The notes under the pieces: model-generated
Databases searched by the model: none
Told to the model about the DNA's origin: nothing
Seen by the model: the letters and a program-made list of their open reading frames with translations, nothing else
Source: an uncultured Clostridia bacterium
GTDB taxonomy: Bacteria > Bacillota > Clostridia > Lachnospirales > Anaerotignaceae
NCBI GenBank assembly: GCA_910583755.1
Contig: CAJTZO010000010.1
Coordinates: 1-64,000, forward strand
DNA length: 64,000 bases
Reading direction: 5' to 3'
Shown: in pieces, positions 52,752-62,137 of the stretch
Layout: each line of letters starts with the position of its first letter
Position numbering within the stretch: position 1 is the stretch's first letter
Made by a program: the position numbers and the translations under genes

Positions 52752-53615
52752 TCATTCATAATATTTTATGAGTGCTTGTGTCCCCCAATTACCTTCTCCT
52801 GCATTTTCCATTGTTTGGTACATATTTTTTACTGTTTGTAGTACATTTAAAACAAAATCTCTGTCTTCAACTTCTTCTAATGCAATGTTTAAATCTTTTA
52901 CATAATGTTTGATAAAAAATCCTGGTGCAAAATCTTCTTTTAAAATGCGTGGTGCCATGTTATCCATTTGCCAGCTTCCCGCTGCACCTTTACTAATACT
53001 ATCTAACATTGTTTGTAAATCTAATCCTACTGATTTTCCATATGTTAGAGCTTCACAAACACCTGAAATTGCACCAGCCAAAGCAATTTGATTTGCCATT
53101 TTGGTATGTTGTCCATAACCGGCTTTCCCTTGATATATGATGTTTTTTCCCAATGCTTCCAAAACAGGTTTACAATATGCAAAGGCTTCTTTATCACCTC
53201 CTACCATGATGGATAAAGTGCCTTGTGCTGCTCCAATGTCACTACCAGAAACAGGTGCATCTAATGTTGAAATCCCTCGTTTTGCCCCTTCTAAATATAT
53301 TTTTTGCGATAATTTGGGGCTTGTTGTTGTCATATCAATTACATAGGTTCCTTTTTCGGCATTTTCTAAAATTCCCTTATTTCCAAAATAAACTTCTTCC
53401 ACATCTTTAGGATATCCTACCATTGTAATTACAAGTTCTTTTTGTTTTACACATTCTGCTATACTGTCACACCAAAAAGCTCCTTCCTTTATGACGTCAA
53501 GGGCTTTTTGTTTTGTTCTTGTATAAATAGAAACAGAAAAACCCTTTTTTAACAAATTTTTGACCATAGATTTTCCCATAACACCAATACCAATAAAACC
53601 AATGTTTTTTATCAT
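52752..53615 (-). CDS. NAD(P)-binding 3-hydroxyisobutyrate dehydrogenase-family enzyme
   Basis: A 287-residue oxidoreductase. The N-terminus IGFIGIGVMGKSMVKNLLKK is the Rossmann G-x-G-x-x-G, and DAPVSGSDIGAAQGTLSIMVGG, GYGQHTKMANQIALAG (with catalytic Lys) and FAPGFFIKHYVKDLNIALE are the substrate-domain motifs of 3-hydroxyisobutyrate/tartronate semialdehyde reductases. Substrate uncertain. GGAGTGGCAA precedes the ATG. Its stop overlaps the frame of the lipoprotein gene downstream. Confidence 0.9.
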   Translation of the reverse strand: MIKNIGFIGIGVMGKSMVKNLLKKGFSVSIYTRTKQKALDVIKEGAFWCDSIAECVKQKELVITMVGYPKDVEEVYFGNKGILENAEKGTYVIDMTTTSPKLSQKIYLEGAKRGISTLDAPVSGSDIGAAQGTLSIMVGGDKEAFAYCKPVLEALGKNIIYQGKAGYGQHTKMANQIALAGAISGVCEALTYGKSVGLDLQTMLDSISKGAAGSWQMDNMAPRILKEDFAPGFFIKHYVKDLNIALEEVEDRDFVLNVLQTVKNMYQTMENAGEGNWGTQALIKYYE

Positions 53616-53835
53616 ATTGCCACTCCTTTTTTGGTTGCTTCCTTTTTCTTTTTAGTATAGCACAAAAAAGTAGAAAGTGTTATTTCCTTAATTCTTTTAT
53701 CCATGTTTTAATTTGTTTCTCTTTGTGAGATAAGAATGTATCATATGATACACTTTTTTTGTATTTTTTCTTTGGGTTTCTGCATCATTTTCCATGATTT
53801 CAAGAAGAATTGTGTAATAGTCTTTAAAAAAATTC

Positions 53836-54939
53836 TTACATTTCTTTTGTTTTATTTAATTCTATATAACATTTTTCTTGAAGAGATTGTATAAATTCTT
53901 TTTGATTTGAATATATAAGAGAACCTGTTTTTAATATTTGTAAGTCTAATTTACCTTTTTCGTATTTATCTATTAATTGAAGATATCTATTCATTATTTT
54001 TGCTGCCGAATCATATTGTTTTTGCTGAAATAAACAATTTGCTTGTATATAACGAATATCTATTTGCAAAACCTCGTACTTCCCTTCACCAAAAAAATGT
54101 AAAAAGTCTTTGCAAATTTTTAAAGCTTTTTCTAATTCTTTTTTTTCTTGATAGTGGGAAGCAACTTGTCTTAAAGCAGCAGGTGCATAATTGTTCTTTA
54201 AATTTTTATATGCAACATTTTCTTCTAATAAAATAAGCTTTTCATAAATATCTTTTTTAATTACTTCACGTTCTCTCATCATATGAACAATAACTCTCAA
54301 GTCATGGAGATTTGTTTTTAATTGTTTTTGTAATAAGGAAGCATTTCTCATTCTTTTTTGCTTTCGTTTTGCTGCATTTTCATAAGCATAACCATCATGA
54401 TATAATGTTAAACCAAAGGTATATAATGGCTCTCTATAAGGTACATATTCATGAATAATTCCTAAATATCTTGGTTTTAAATTTGCACGAAATAGTCTAT
54501 AACACAAAAAGGTAGAAGTTCTACCTGTGTAGTCTTTTAAACTTTTACATTGATTACACATTTCTGCATCAAAACAATTCAGTTCTAGCAAAAATGCTCC
54601 TGTATATTGATGTCTTTCTTCACTTTTAAGAAATTTTACTAGATGAGAAACATCTTCTACTAATTCTTCATCTGCATCTAGTGATAATATCCATTCCCCT
54701 TTTGCTTCTTCCAGTCCTACATTTCTAGCAGCAGAAAAATCATCACACCATTTAAAATGTAATATTTTATCTGCATATTTTTCAGCAATCTCAACTGTGT
54801 TATCTGTAGAACCAGTATCTGTTACAATAACTTCACATGAAATTTGTTCTCTTAAAGGGGTTAAAGATTTTAAACATCTTTCTAAACATCTCTGTTCATT
54901 TTTTACAATCATACAAATAGACAATGTAATATTTTCCAT
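53836..54939 (-). CDS. Family 2 glycosyltransferase with TPR-like C-terminus
   Basis: A 367-residue protein. Residues 1-220 form a GT-A glycosyltransferase (LSICMIVKNEQRCLERCLKS, VTDTGSTDNTVEIAEKY, WILSLDADEELVEDV with the D-x-D metal site, LFRANLKPRYLGIIHEY). Residues 220-367 are helical repeats (ALRQVASHYQEKKELEKALK, CLFQQKQYDSAAKIMNRY) of the TPR kind. Such enzymes of the SunS-like or cell-surface type modify peptides or glycans. AGGAGGTATTTT lies before the start. Acceptor unknown. Downstream 53616-53835 has a perfect TGTATCATATGATACA palindrome and no gene. Confidence 0.85.
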   Translation of the reverse strand: MENITLSICMIVKNEQRCLERCLKSLTPLREQISCEVIVTDTGSTDNTVEIAEKYADKILHFKWCDDFSAARNVGLEEAKGEWILSLDADEELVEDVSHLVKFLKSEERHQYTGAFLLELNCFDAEMCNQCKSLKDYTGRTSTFLCYRLFRANLKPRYLGIIHEYVPYREPLYTFGLTLYHDGYAYENAAKRKQKRMRNASLLQKQLKTNLHDLRVIVHMMREREVIKKDIYEKLILLEENVAYKNLKNNYAPAALRQVASHYQEKKELEKALKICKDFLHFFGEGKYEVLQIDIRYIQANCLFQQKQYDSAAKIMNRYLQLIDKYEKGKLDLQILKTGSLIYSNQKEFIQSLQEKCYIELNKTKEM

Positions 54940-55112
54940 AAAATACCTCCTAAATATTATACTAAAGTTAATCTCTCTCTTTTTTAGTAATCAAATAATG
55001 AGGTTGGGAGTAGCTTTGCTACTCCCTCTTTTTGGTACCAAAAAGAGGATGATATGTAATATTTATTATTTTACATTATTTTTTCATTGTACGCAAATTT
55101 TTATACAACAAA

Positions 55113-55137
55113 AAAGCTATCCATTTTGGATAGCTTT
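55113..55137 (-). terminator. Terminator of the copA-csoR operon
   Basis: AAAGCTATCC (55113-55122) pairs with GGATAGCTTT (55128-55137); on the minus strand a T-run follows. Confidence 0.75.
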
Positions 55138-55214
55138 ATCTATGAATAAGGATAAAACCTTATTTCTTTTCTGTTAAACACATCAGAATTTTGATGCTTT
55201 CTCTCAAAAAAAAT

Positions 55215-55475
55215 TTATTTTATTTTATCTATCATATCAATCAATTCATCTATTTTTTTGTCTTCCTGTCCTGTTTCCAGTGCTTCTTTGACACAACATT
55301 TCATATGTGCCCTTAATATTTCCTTATTTGCTTTTCGCAATATGGCATCAGTTGCCATAATCTGGTTAGAAATATCCACACAATAGCGGTCATCTTCTAC
55401 CATTTTTAAAATACCATCTATTTGTCCTCTTGCTGTTTTTAACAAACGTACAATTTGTTTTTGGTCTGCCTTCAT
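55215..55475 (-). CDS. csoR: CsoR-type copper-sensing repressor
   Basis: An 86-residue four-helix regulator of the CsoR/RcnR family. The copper ligands are in order: Cys in DDRYCVDISNQIMATDAIL-like (VEDDRYCVDISNQ), and His and Cys in RAHMKCCVKEALE, giving the C-H-C pattern of copper CsoR. It should bind the operator near 58036-58052 and leave it when Cu(I) binds. It is the second gene of the copA operon, nine bases after copA. The start follows AAGGGGGAAAA. Confidence 0.93.
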   Translation of the reverse strand: MKADQKQIVRLLKTARGQIDGILKMVEDDRYCVDISNQIMATDAILRKANKEILRAHMKCCVKEALETGQEDKKIDELIDMIDKIK

Positions 55476-55484
55476 TTTTCCCCC

Positions 55485-55691
55485 TTATTGTATATCCACA
55501 ACAGTATATCCTGCATCTGTGACAGCTTTTACAAGCATTTCTTCTGACACATTTTCTGCTGCTGTTACAGTTGCTGTTTTATCATCAAGACTAACTTCTG
55601 CTTTGACACCTTCTAAGGCATTTAATGCCTGCTCTACTCGACCTGTACAATGTCCACACATCATACCTTCAATAGTTAATACTTTTTTCAT
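55485..55691 (-). CDS. CopZ-like copper chaperone from an internal start in copA
   Basis: Inside copA and in the same frame, AAGGAGG lies eight bases before an ATG at 55691. Initiation there would give a 68-residue protein ([20 protein letters not shown]...) of exactly CopZ size with the metal site M-x-C-x-x-C. The strong ribosome binding site at this exact domain boundary suggests that the cell makes both full CopA and a free CopZ-like chaperone. E. coli makes a comparable fragment from copA by frameshifting. It could also be a fossil of a copA-copZ gene fusion. Confidence 0.6.
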   Translation of the reverse strand: MKKVLTIEGMMCGHCTGRVEQALNALEGVKAEVSLDDKTATVTAAENVSEEMLVKAVTDAGYTVVDIQ

Positions 55692-58016
55692 TTTTAATTC
55701 CTCCTTATTTTCTTGTACTTTTTCTACTATAATATTATTTTCGATTGTTTTTGCCTTTTTAAAATCAGGTTGAAACAATTTTAAACGTAATGCATTTGTA
55801 ACAACAAATACAGAGCTACAACTCATTGCTGCCGCTGCAAACATAGGATTTAATTTCCATCCGAATGTTGTATAAAATATTCCTGCTGCTAAAGGAATGC
55901 CTATGACATTATAGAAAAATGCCCAGAATAAATTTTGTTTGATATTACGTATGACAGCTCGGCTTAATTGTATTGCAGAAACACCATCTAACAAATCACT
56001 TTTCATTAATACAATATCTGCAGATTCTATAGCAACATCTGTACCTGCGCCAATTGCAACACCTACATCAGCCCTTGCTAATGCTGGTGCATCGTTGATG
56101 CCATCCCCAATCATTGCTACTTTTTTTCCCTGTTCTTGTATTTTTCTGACTTCTTTTTCTTTATCTTGAGGCAGAACTTCTGCCACCACTTTTGACAAAT
56201 TTATTTGTTTTGCTATAGCTTCTGCAGTGTGTTTATTATCACCTGTTAGCATTATAACATCAATACCCATATTACGAAATGATGTAATCGCTTTTTTACT
56301 TGTTGGTTTTACAACATCTGCTACCGCAATGACACCAAGCAATTTTTTATCTTCTGCAAAATATAAAGGTGTTTTTCCTTCTGCTGCTAAATTTTCACCT
56401 TTTTCAAAAAGAACATTGTCAATGCCTTCTTCTTTCATCATTTTTAAGTTTCCTGCTATGATTTCTTTTCCAGAAACGTCTGCTTTCACACCTTGCCCTG
56501 CAATCGTTTTAAAGTTTTCTCCTTTTGGTGCTGTAATATTTTTTTGTTTTACATAATTTACAATTGCTTCTGAAAGAGGGTGTTCTGAAAGTTGTTCTAT
56601 AGAAAAAGCATTTCGCAACAATTTATTTTCGAAAATACCTTCTGCTAAAAGTACATCTGTAACTTTTGGTTTTCCTTCTGTCACAGTTCCTGTTTTGTCT
56701 AATATAATAGTATCCACTTCATGGGCAATTTCTAAACTTTCCGCCGATTTAATTAAGATACCATTTTCTGCACCTTTTCCTGTTCCTACCATGATTGCTG
56801 TTGGTGTTGCTAATCCTAAGGCACAAGGACAAGAAATTACAAGGACTGCAATTCCGATGGAAAGCGCAAAACTAAAAGAATATCCTAAAAATAACCAGAT
56901 TACTGTTGCTACAATGGCAATCGAAATAACAACTGGTACAAAAATACCACTCACTTTATCAGCTAGTTTTGCAATTGGTGCCTTAGAAGCACTTGCTTCT
57001 TCTACTAATTGTATAATTTGAGAAAGAGTAGTATCATTTCCTACTTTTTCTGCTTTAAACTGAAAATATCCTGTTTTATTTACTGTTGCGCCAATGACGG
57101 TATCTCCTACTTTTTTTTCAACAGGAATGCTTTCTCCTGTTAGAGCAGATTCATCTACCGCTGAAAAACCTTCTATAATTATTCCATCTACAGGAATACT
57201 TTGTCCTGGACGTACTACAATAATGTCACCTTTTTGTACTTCTTCTATAGCAATCTCTCTTTCTTGTCCATCTTTTATGATGGTTGCTTTTTTGGGTGCC
57301 AAATCTAACAACTTTGTAATTGCTTCTGAAGTTTTTCCTTTGGAACGAGTTTCCATATATTTTCCTACTGTAATCAAGGTCAATATCATGCCAGAGGATT
57401 CAAAGTAAAACTCCATTCCATATTGATGTGCCATTGTCATGTCACCATGCCCCATATAGTAACCCATAGCATAAATGGCAATTACACTGTATACAAAAGC
57501 TGCAGAAGAACCCAATGCAATTAAAGAGTCCATATTTGGTGAATGATTCCATAAAGCTTTAAAACCAACAGAAAAATATTTTCGATTCAAATATAAAATT
57601 GGCAAGGTTAAAAATAATTGTGTTAATGCAAACGACATCATATTTTCCTGACCTAAAAGAATATGAGGTAATGGCATACCCATCATATGCCCCATAGAGA
57701 TATAAAATAATGGTATTAAAAACACAAATGACCAGATAAGTCTTTTTTTCATGGAATCCATTTCTGCTTGCGCGATATTTTCGCCAGATATGGCTGCCTT
57801 TTCACTACCATGCACTTTTGCACCATATCCACCTTGTTCTACAGCTTTTATGATTTCCTCATCTGTCAACTTTTGTTCTTCATATTCTACCATCATAGAA
57901 TTTTGTAGTAGATTGACATTTACAGAAAGAATACCTGCTAGTTTATTTACACTTTTTTCTACATGTGCGCTGCAAGCACTGCAAGTCATACCACTTACAT
58001 CAAATTTTTGTTTCAT
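55485..58016 (-). CDS. copA: Copper-translocating P1B-type ATPase CopA with N- and C-terminal metal-binding domains
   Basis: An 843-residue Cu(I) exporter. The N-terminal HMA domain has [14 protein letters not shown] (residues 9-22), then membrane helices, TGE in [14 protein letters not shown], the CPC motif in [16 protein letters not shown], the phosphorylation site [15 protein letters not shown], the nucleotide motif SEHPLSEAI and the hinge [18 protein letters not shown]. Residues 776-843 are a second HMA domain with [13 protein letters not shown], which is unusual at this end. That domain has its own SD and ATG (55691), so a separate chaperone may also be made. GAGGTGATGACAC precedes the start. 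Confidence 0.96.
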   Translation of the reverse strand: MKQKFDVSGMTCSACSAHVEKSVNKLAGILSVNVNLLQNSMMVEYEEQKLTDEEIIKAVEQGGYGAKVHGSEKAAISGENIAQAEMDSMKKRLIWSFVFLIPLFYISMGHMMGMPLPHILLGQENMMSFALTQLFLTLPILYLNRKYFSVGFKALWNHSPNMDSLIALGSSAAFVYSVIAIYAMGYYMGHGDMTMAHQYGMEFYFESSGMILTLITVGKYMETRSKGKTSEAITKLLDLAPKKATIIKDGQEREIAIEEVQKGDIIVVRPGQSIPVDGIIIEGFSAVDESALTGESIPVEKKVGDTVIGATVNKTGYFQFKAEKVGNDTTLSQIIQLVEEASASKAPIAKLADKVSGIFVPVVISIAIVATVIWLFLGYSFSFALSIGIAVLVISCPCALGLATPTAIMVGTGKGAENGILIKSAESLEIAHEVDTIILDKTGTVTEGKPKVTDVLLAEGIFENKLLRNAFSIEQLSEHPLSEAIVNYVKQKNITAPKGENFKTIAGQGVKADVSGKEIIAGNLKMMKEEGIDNVLFEKGENLAAEGKTPLYFAEDKKLLGVIAVADVVKPTSKKAITSFRNMGIDVIMLTGDNKHTAEAIAKQINLSKVVAEVLPQDKEKEVRKIQEQGKKVAMIGDGINDAPALARADVGVAIGAGTDVAIESADIVLMKSDLLDGVSAIQLSRAVIRNIKQNLFWAFFYNVIGIPLAAGIFYTTFGWKLNPMFAAAAMSCSSVFVVTNALRLKLFQPDFKKAKTIENNIIVEKVQENKEELKMKKVLTIEGMMCGHCTGRVEQALNALEGVKAEVSLDDKTATVTAAENVSEEMLVKAVTDAGYTVVDIQ

Positions 58017-58035
58017 GTGTCATCACCTCTTTAAA

Positions 58036-58086
58036 TACCCCTCACGGGTGTAGTGTTATTGTAATAAAATATTTTCTTTTTGTCAA
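58036..58086 (-). promoter_or_regulatory. copA promoter and CsoR-type operator
   Basis: On the minus strand TTGACA (58086-58081) and TACAAT (58063-58058) are 17 bases apart. Right after the -10 lies the pseudo-palindrome TACCCCTCACGGGTGTA (58036-58052), a typical CsoR-type site of G/C tracts, placed so that bound repressor would block the start of transcription. Confidence 0.8.
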
Positions 58087-58122
58087 TAGTATTTCATTTT
58101 GTTTTTATTTTATACAAAAAAA

Positions 58123-58149
58123 GAGTTTAGAAATTTTCTTTCTAAACTC
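58123..58149 (-). terminator. Terminator of the DJ-1/PfpI gene
   Basis: GAGTTTAGAAA (58123-58133) pairs with TTTCTAAACTC (58139-58149), followed by T residues on the minus strand. Between it and the gene lies a fragment of the dispersed repeat (TAGTTTCC...AAGGTTTTTTAACAAGCTGA, in pieces, 58168-58208). Confidence 0.7.
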
Positions 58150-58167
58150 AATCCTTTTTAAGAAACT

Positions 58168-58208
58168 GTAGTTTCCATAAATGCTTAAGGTTTTTTAACA
58201 AGCTGACT
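58168..58208. repeat. Dispersed repeat fragment J
   Basis: TGTAGTTTCC followed by AAGGTTTTTTAACAAGCTGA matches the right end of the full copies (AAGGTTTTTTGACAAGCTGA). Confidence 0.55.
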
Positions 58209-58279
58209 GATTAATAGGATGTTTTCGATTATTTTTTTAAGAGACTTATAAAAACATAAGAGTAAAACTTTCCATGTCC

Positions 58280-58831
58280 TTATTCTTGATAAACAAGTGC
58301 TTTTTTAACTTCGTTTGCTTTTTCTATACCAGCAAATACTTCTATTAACTTTAATCCAAATGCCATAGCAGTTCCAGGTGCTCTTGATGTCATAACAGTG
58401 CCATCATAACAAACCATATCGGTACTACATTCTGCACCTTTTAAGTTTTCTTCCATTCCTGGATAGATGGTGGCTTTTTTACCTTGTACAAATCCTAATT
58501 TACCAAATATCATAGGAGCAGCACAAATTGCTCCAATAAATTTTTTTTGTCTATAGAATTCTTCTAATATTTTTGTTAATCCCACATGATTTTGTAAATT
58601 AATGGTGCCCGGCATACCCCCAGGTAAAACAAGTCCAGCAGCTTCCAGACATATTTTTTCATCAAAAAGCATATCTGCTATAAAAGGCACTCCATGTGCA
58701 CCCATTACTTCTCTTTTTCCGGTGATTGAAATAGTTTTACAATTTACATCTGCCCTGCGTAATAAATCTATAATGGTAACTGCTTCGATTTCTTCAAATC
58801 CTTCTGCTAAAAAAACTAAAACTTTTTTCAT
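58280..58831 (-). CDS. DJ-1/PfpI-family protein (YajL/ThiJ-like)
   Basis: A 183-residue protein. The start at 58831 (MKKVLVFLAEGFEEIEAVTI) has AGAGGCGATTATC upstream; the frame opens further upstream but with no family sequence. Motifs: the Glu in EGFEEIE near residue 15, GLVLPGGMPGTINL, and the nucleophile elbow AICAAPMIFGKLG with Cys near residue 104. This is the DJ-1/YajL arrangement; the family includes deglycase/chaperone-like and glyoxalase-like proteins. Divergent from the CYTH gene. Confidence 0.9.
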   Translation of the reverse strand: MKKVLVFLAEGFEEIEAVTIIDLLRRADVNCKTISITGKREVMGAHGVPFIADMLFDEKICLEAAGLVLPGGMPGTINLQNHVGLTKILEEFYRQKKFIGAICAAPMIFGKLGFVQGKKATIYPGMEENLKGAECSTDMVCYDGTVMTSRAPGTAMAFGLKLIEVFAGIEKANEVKKALVYQE

Positions 58832-58947
58832 ATGATAATCGCCTCTTTCCGTATCTACTTTTTTTATTATATCATAACGGGATTGTACTTTGCAACCACT
58901 AGCAAGCAATGATATACTATGATAAAAATAAATTGGAGGTATAAAAA

Positions 58948-59409
58948 ATGGAAATTGAAAGAAAATTTTTAACAAAGGAGGTTCCTTTTTCATTAGAACC
59001 CTATCATTGTGCTATGATTTCACAATCTTATATTTCTTTTTCTCCTACCATACGAATCAGGCAAAGTGATACAATGTATTTTTTAACAGTAAAAGGAAAA
59101 GGACATTTAGCAAGAGAGGAATTTGAAATGAATCTTACAAAAGAACAATATCAAGCATTGCAAAAAAAATGTGATGCTTCTCCTGTAATAAAAAAAAGGT
59201 ATTATGTTCCTTTAGAAAATAATTTAATGGCGGAAATTGATTATTATGAAGGAAAGTTGAAGGGGTTAATTACAACAGAAGTAGAGTTTTCTTCTGAAAA
59301 AGCAGCAAATTCTTTTGTAGCACCAGATTGGTTTGGAAAAGAAGTTACTTTTGATTCTCGCTATAAAAATACAAATCTTTCCTTATATGGTATTCCGCAG
59401 ACAACATAA
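58948..59409 (+). CDS. CYTH-domain protein (triphosphate tunnel enzyme)
   Basis: A 153-residue protein with the CYTH signature MEIERKFL at the start, then IRIRQSD, LTVKGKG, REEFEMNLTKEQY, KKRYYVP, AEIDYYEG and TTEVEFSSE, i.e. the alternating charged residues of the tunnel that binds triphosphates and metals. Small bacterial members are usually inorganic triphosphatases. GGAGGTATAAA precedes the start. Monocistronic. Confidence 0.9.
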   Translation: MEIERKFLTKEVPFSLEPYHCAMISQSYISFSPTIRIRQSDTMYFLTVKGKGHLAREEFEMNLTKEQYQALQKKCDASPVIKKRYYVPLENNLMAEIDYYEGKLKGLITTEVEFSSEKAANSFVAPDWFGKEVTFDSRYKNTNLSLYGIPQTT

Positions 59410-59563
59410 AGGTACTTTTTAATATAAAAAAATTTCTACAAAATAGTAGTAAATTCTCCATATTCCGTGCTATTGTGTGATAATTCTTCATAAAAAAATG
59501 CATTATTGTGTCTTATCTTGTAGAAATGTAATATATTGTAAAAATTTGCGATGGCTAAAAATA

Positions 59564-59592
59564 TTGCAATTACGAATATTATGCACTATAAT
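59564..59592 (+). promoter_or_regulatory. Putative spo0A promoter
   Basis: TTGCAA (59564-59569) and TATAAT (59587-59592) are 17 bases apart, about 78 bases before the start codon. I see no clear 0A box (TGTCGAA) nearby. The rest of 59410-59669 is AT-rich. Confidence 0.55.
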
Positions 59593-59669
59593 CAAGTGAC
59601 AGGTAAATATTTCCACTTTTATAGAGTATTTTAATATTTACAATTAAATTAGTCATTGGAGGGATAAAA

Positions 59670-60473
59670 TTGAGCCAGACAAAAATAAAAGTGCTGCTTG
59701 CAGATGATAATAAGGATTTTTGTGATGTAGTAGTGAGTTATTTAAATAAACAAGAGGATATCACAGTGGTAGCAGTTGCTTATGATGGAGTAGATGCCTG
59801 TAATAAAATACAAGAATATCGTCCTGATATTGCAATCATTGATGGTATTATGCCTCGTTTGGATGGACTTGGTGTACTAGAACGTTTACAAAAGAATAAA
59901 GATGGCTTTCACCCTGTTTGCATTATGCTTTCCGCCATTACGCAGGAAAAAGTCATACAAAAAGCGATGGATTTGGATGCGGCTTATTACATTGTAAAGC
60001 CTTTTGATATGGAATCTTTAGCAAGTCGTATTCATCAATTGATTTATGAAAAATCTACAACAAAATCCACAATTCCGCAAGGATTTGCTGTACAATCCAA
60101 TGCTTCCCTTTCTGCTGCCTATGACTTAGAAACAAAAGTAACAAATATCCTTCACGAAATTGGTGTACCTGCAAATATCAGGGGATACCACTATATGAGA
60201 GAAGCAATTATTATGTCTGTCAATGATATGGATGTATTAAATTATATTACAAAAGAACTTTATCCATCTATTGCAAAAAAGTGTAATACAACACCTTCAA
60301 GGGTGGAAAGAGCAATTCGTCATGCGATAGAAGTAGCATGGAATAGAGGAAAAGTAGATGCAATTAATTCTTTATTTGGTTATACAGTGAATAATCATAA
60401 AGGAAAACCAACGAATTCCGAATTTATTGCACTAATTGCTGACAAATTACGTTTAGAACAAAAAGCAAGCTGA
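59670..60473 (+). CDS. spo0A: Sporulation master regulator Spo0A
   Basis: A 267-residue regulator with a TTG start seven bases after GGAGGG. The receiver domain has D12-D13 region ADDNKDF, phosphoacceptor D58 in [13 protein letters not shown] and VKPFDM; the C-terminal effector domain has [35 protein letters not shown] and [11 protein letters not shown], the Spo0A DNA-recognition helix. It marks the host as a spore former. A terminator at 60606-60639 follows. Confidence 0.96.
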   Translation: MSQTKIKVLLADDNKDFCDVVVSYLNKQEDITVVAVAYDGVDACNKIQEYRPDIAIIDGIMPRLDGLGVLERLQKNKDGFHPVCIMLSAITQEKVIQKAMDLDAAYYIVKPFDMESLASRIHQLIYEKSTTKSTIPQGFAVQSNASLSAAYDLETKVTNILHEIGVPANIRGYHYMREAIIMSVNDMDVLNYITKELYPSIAKKCNTTPSRVERAIRHAIEVAWNRGKVDAINSLFGYTVNNHKGKPTNSEFIALIADKLRLEQKAS

Positions 60474-60605
60474 TTTTTTTCTGGAAAGAAACAAAAAACT
60501 TTTGATGATATGAATGAGAATAGAAATTTTAGAATAATAAAAAATGAATTTTTTCAAAAGTTTACATTAACATAGACTAACTTCCCTAAGATTTTTTGAA
60601 AAATT

Positions 60606-60639
60606 ATCCCTTATGCTAAAAAGTATAAGGGATTTTTTT
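60606..60639 (+). terminator. Terminator after spo0A
   Basis: ATCCCTTATGC (60606-60616) pairs with GTATAAGGGAT (60623-60633), followed by six T residues. The rest of 60474-60761 contains a second hairpin-like GATAC/GTATC stretch near 60700 and no gene. Confidence 0.85.
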
Positions 60640-60761
60640 GCTTTTCAAATAGCTTTAAATAGGGTATGATAAGCTAAGAAAACAAAATAGACATTTGTGA
60701 GATACTATTTTTGTATCCCACTATTTTTTTGTAACTGTAAAAAATTAAAGGAGGTTTTTTT

Positions 60762-62024
60762 ATGCAAAAGCAAACAAAAAATATGCTAATGATTGGTTTT
60801 ATGATGTTTTCTACTTTTTTTGGAGCAGGAAATTTAATTTTTCCTCCCTATTTAGGGATGGAGTCAGGGGCACAATGGCATACAGGATTTTTTGGCTTTT
60901 TAATTGGAGATGTTACTTTAGCTATCTTAGCCATTATTGCAACTTGTAAATTTGAAGATGCAAACAGAGGTGTATTAACAAGGGGAGGAAATCTTTTTGC
61001 AGTTATTATTAGTAGTGTAATGATACTTTGTGTAGGTCCCTTTGTTTGTATTCCTAGAACGGCATCTACAGTATATGAGATTTCAATACAACCCAATTTT
61101 CCACAATTTCATTCTATATTGTTTTCTGTTTTATTTTTTATTGTTGTCTTTATATTGGCAGTACGCCCCACAAAAGTAGTAGATTATGTTGGTAAGTTTT
61201 TAACACCAGCACTTTTGTTTGTATTAGCTTGTATGATTATAAAAGGATTCATTTCTCCAATTGGTGGGTTTGCACCTGTTCCAAAAATAGAAACTGTTTT
61301 TGCAGAAGGATTGATGCAAGGGTATCAGACCTTAGATGCTATGGGAGGCACTGTTGTTGCAATATTGGTTATGGCAACGATTGTAGAAAAAGGATATGGA
61401 GAAAAAAATGCTCGTGTGAAAGTGGCAACACAAGCAGGAATTGTGGCAGGACTTGCTTTAATGATTGTTTATGGTGGACTTTGCTTTTTGGGTGGTACTG
61501 CCTCAGAACAGTATGACGTTTCTGTTGCACCAACAACCTTACTTGTTGGCATTACAAAATCTTTATTCGGAAAAACAGGACAAGTAATATTAGCAATTAT
61601 TGTAACATTAGCTTGTTTAACAACTGCAATTGGCTTGACTTCTTCTACAGCACAATATTTTTCATCTATGACAAATAATAAAATAAAATATAGCTGGATA
61701 GTTGTTATTGTTTGTGTGTTTAGTACAGTAATTTCTAATTTTGGTGTTACAACAATTGTGAATTTATCTGTTCCTATTTTGAATTTGCTTTATCCTACCG
61801 TTGTTACTATGATTGTACTTTCTACATTTACAGATTATATTAAAAATGATAATGTATTTAAAGCAGCAGCCTATATGGCGATTTTAATGGGAGTTTTGGA
61901 TATGCTTCATGTTGGTATTATGCAGCACTTACCATTGGCGAAATTTGGCTTTGCATGGGTTGTTCCTGTTGTCATAGCTGGTATCATTGGTATTTTTATT
62001 CCTAATAAAGTTTTAAAAAAGTAA
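60762..62024 (+). CDS. brnQ: Branched-chain amino acid transporter BrnQ family
   Basis: A 420-residue membrane protein with about 12 helices. The BrnQ/LivCS landmarks are MMFSTFFGAGNLIFPPYLG near the start, GGTASEQYD and LTTAIGLTSSTAQYFSSM. It imports Leu, Ile and Val with Na+ or H+. AAAGGAGG precedes the start. No T-box-like leader is visible in the 120 bases upstream. Confidence 0.93.
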   Translation: MQKQTKNMLMIGFMMFSTFFGAGNLIFPPYLGMESGAQWHTGFFGFLIGDVTLAILAIIATCKFEDANRGVLTRGGNLFAVIISSVMILCVGPFVCIPRTASTVYEISIQPNFPQFHSILFSVLFFIVVFILAVRPTKVVDYVGKFLTPALLFVLACMIIKGFISPIGGFAPVPKIETVFAEGLMQGYQTLDAMGGTVVAILVMATIVEKGYGEKNARVKVATQAGIVAGLALMIVYGGLCFLGGTASEQYDVSVAPTTLLVGITKSLFGKTGQVILAIIVTLACLTTAIGLTSSTAQYFSSMTNNKIKYSWIVVIVCVFSTVISNFGVTTIVNLSVPILNLLYPTVVTMIVLSTFTDYIKNDNVFKAAAYMAILMGVLDMLHVGIMQHLPLAKFGFAWVVPVVIAGIIGIFIPNKVLKK

Positions 62025-62137
62025 TAATATTTGAAAGAAAAGATGATTTAAAGATTTTGCTTGTATGCAATATATTTCAAGTTTTATGTAATAGAAACAC
62101 TTCCCACAAATAGAGTCACACATTTAGGAGGAGCAAT

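Noticed and set aside
53616..53835. A 32-codon minus-strand ORF (MENDAETQRKN...) and the TGTATCATATGATACA palindrome
   Set aside because: No good ribosome binding site and no T-run in the right sense; I only mention the palindrome within the glycosyltransferase entry.
56227..57408. Several plus-strand ORFs of 100 or more residues
   Set aside because: They are shadows of copA on the opposite strand with no start signals.
59410..59669. Spo0A-binding (0A) boxes or a sigma-H promoter before spo0A
   Set aside because: No TGTCGAA or close variant and no clear sigma-H -35/-10 pair could be seen; only a vegetative-type promoter was supportable.
60640..60761. A T-box or other riboswitch before brnQ
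   Set aside because: The stretch is too short and lacks the T-box GGGUGGNACCGCG sequence or any other leader signature I know.
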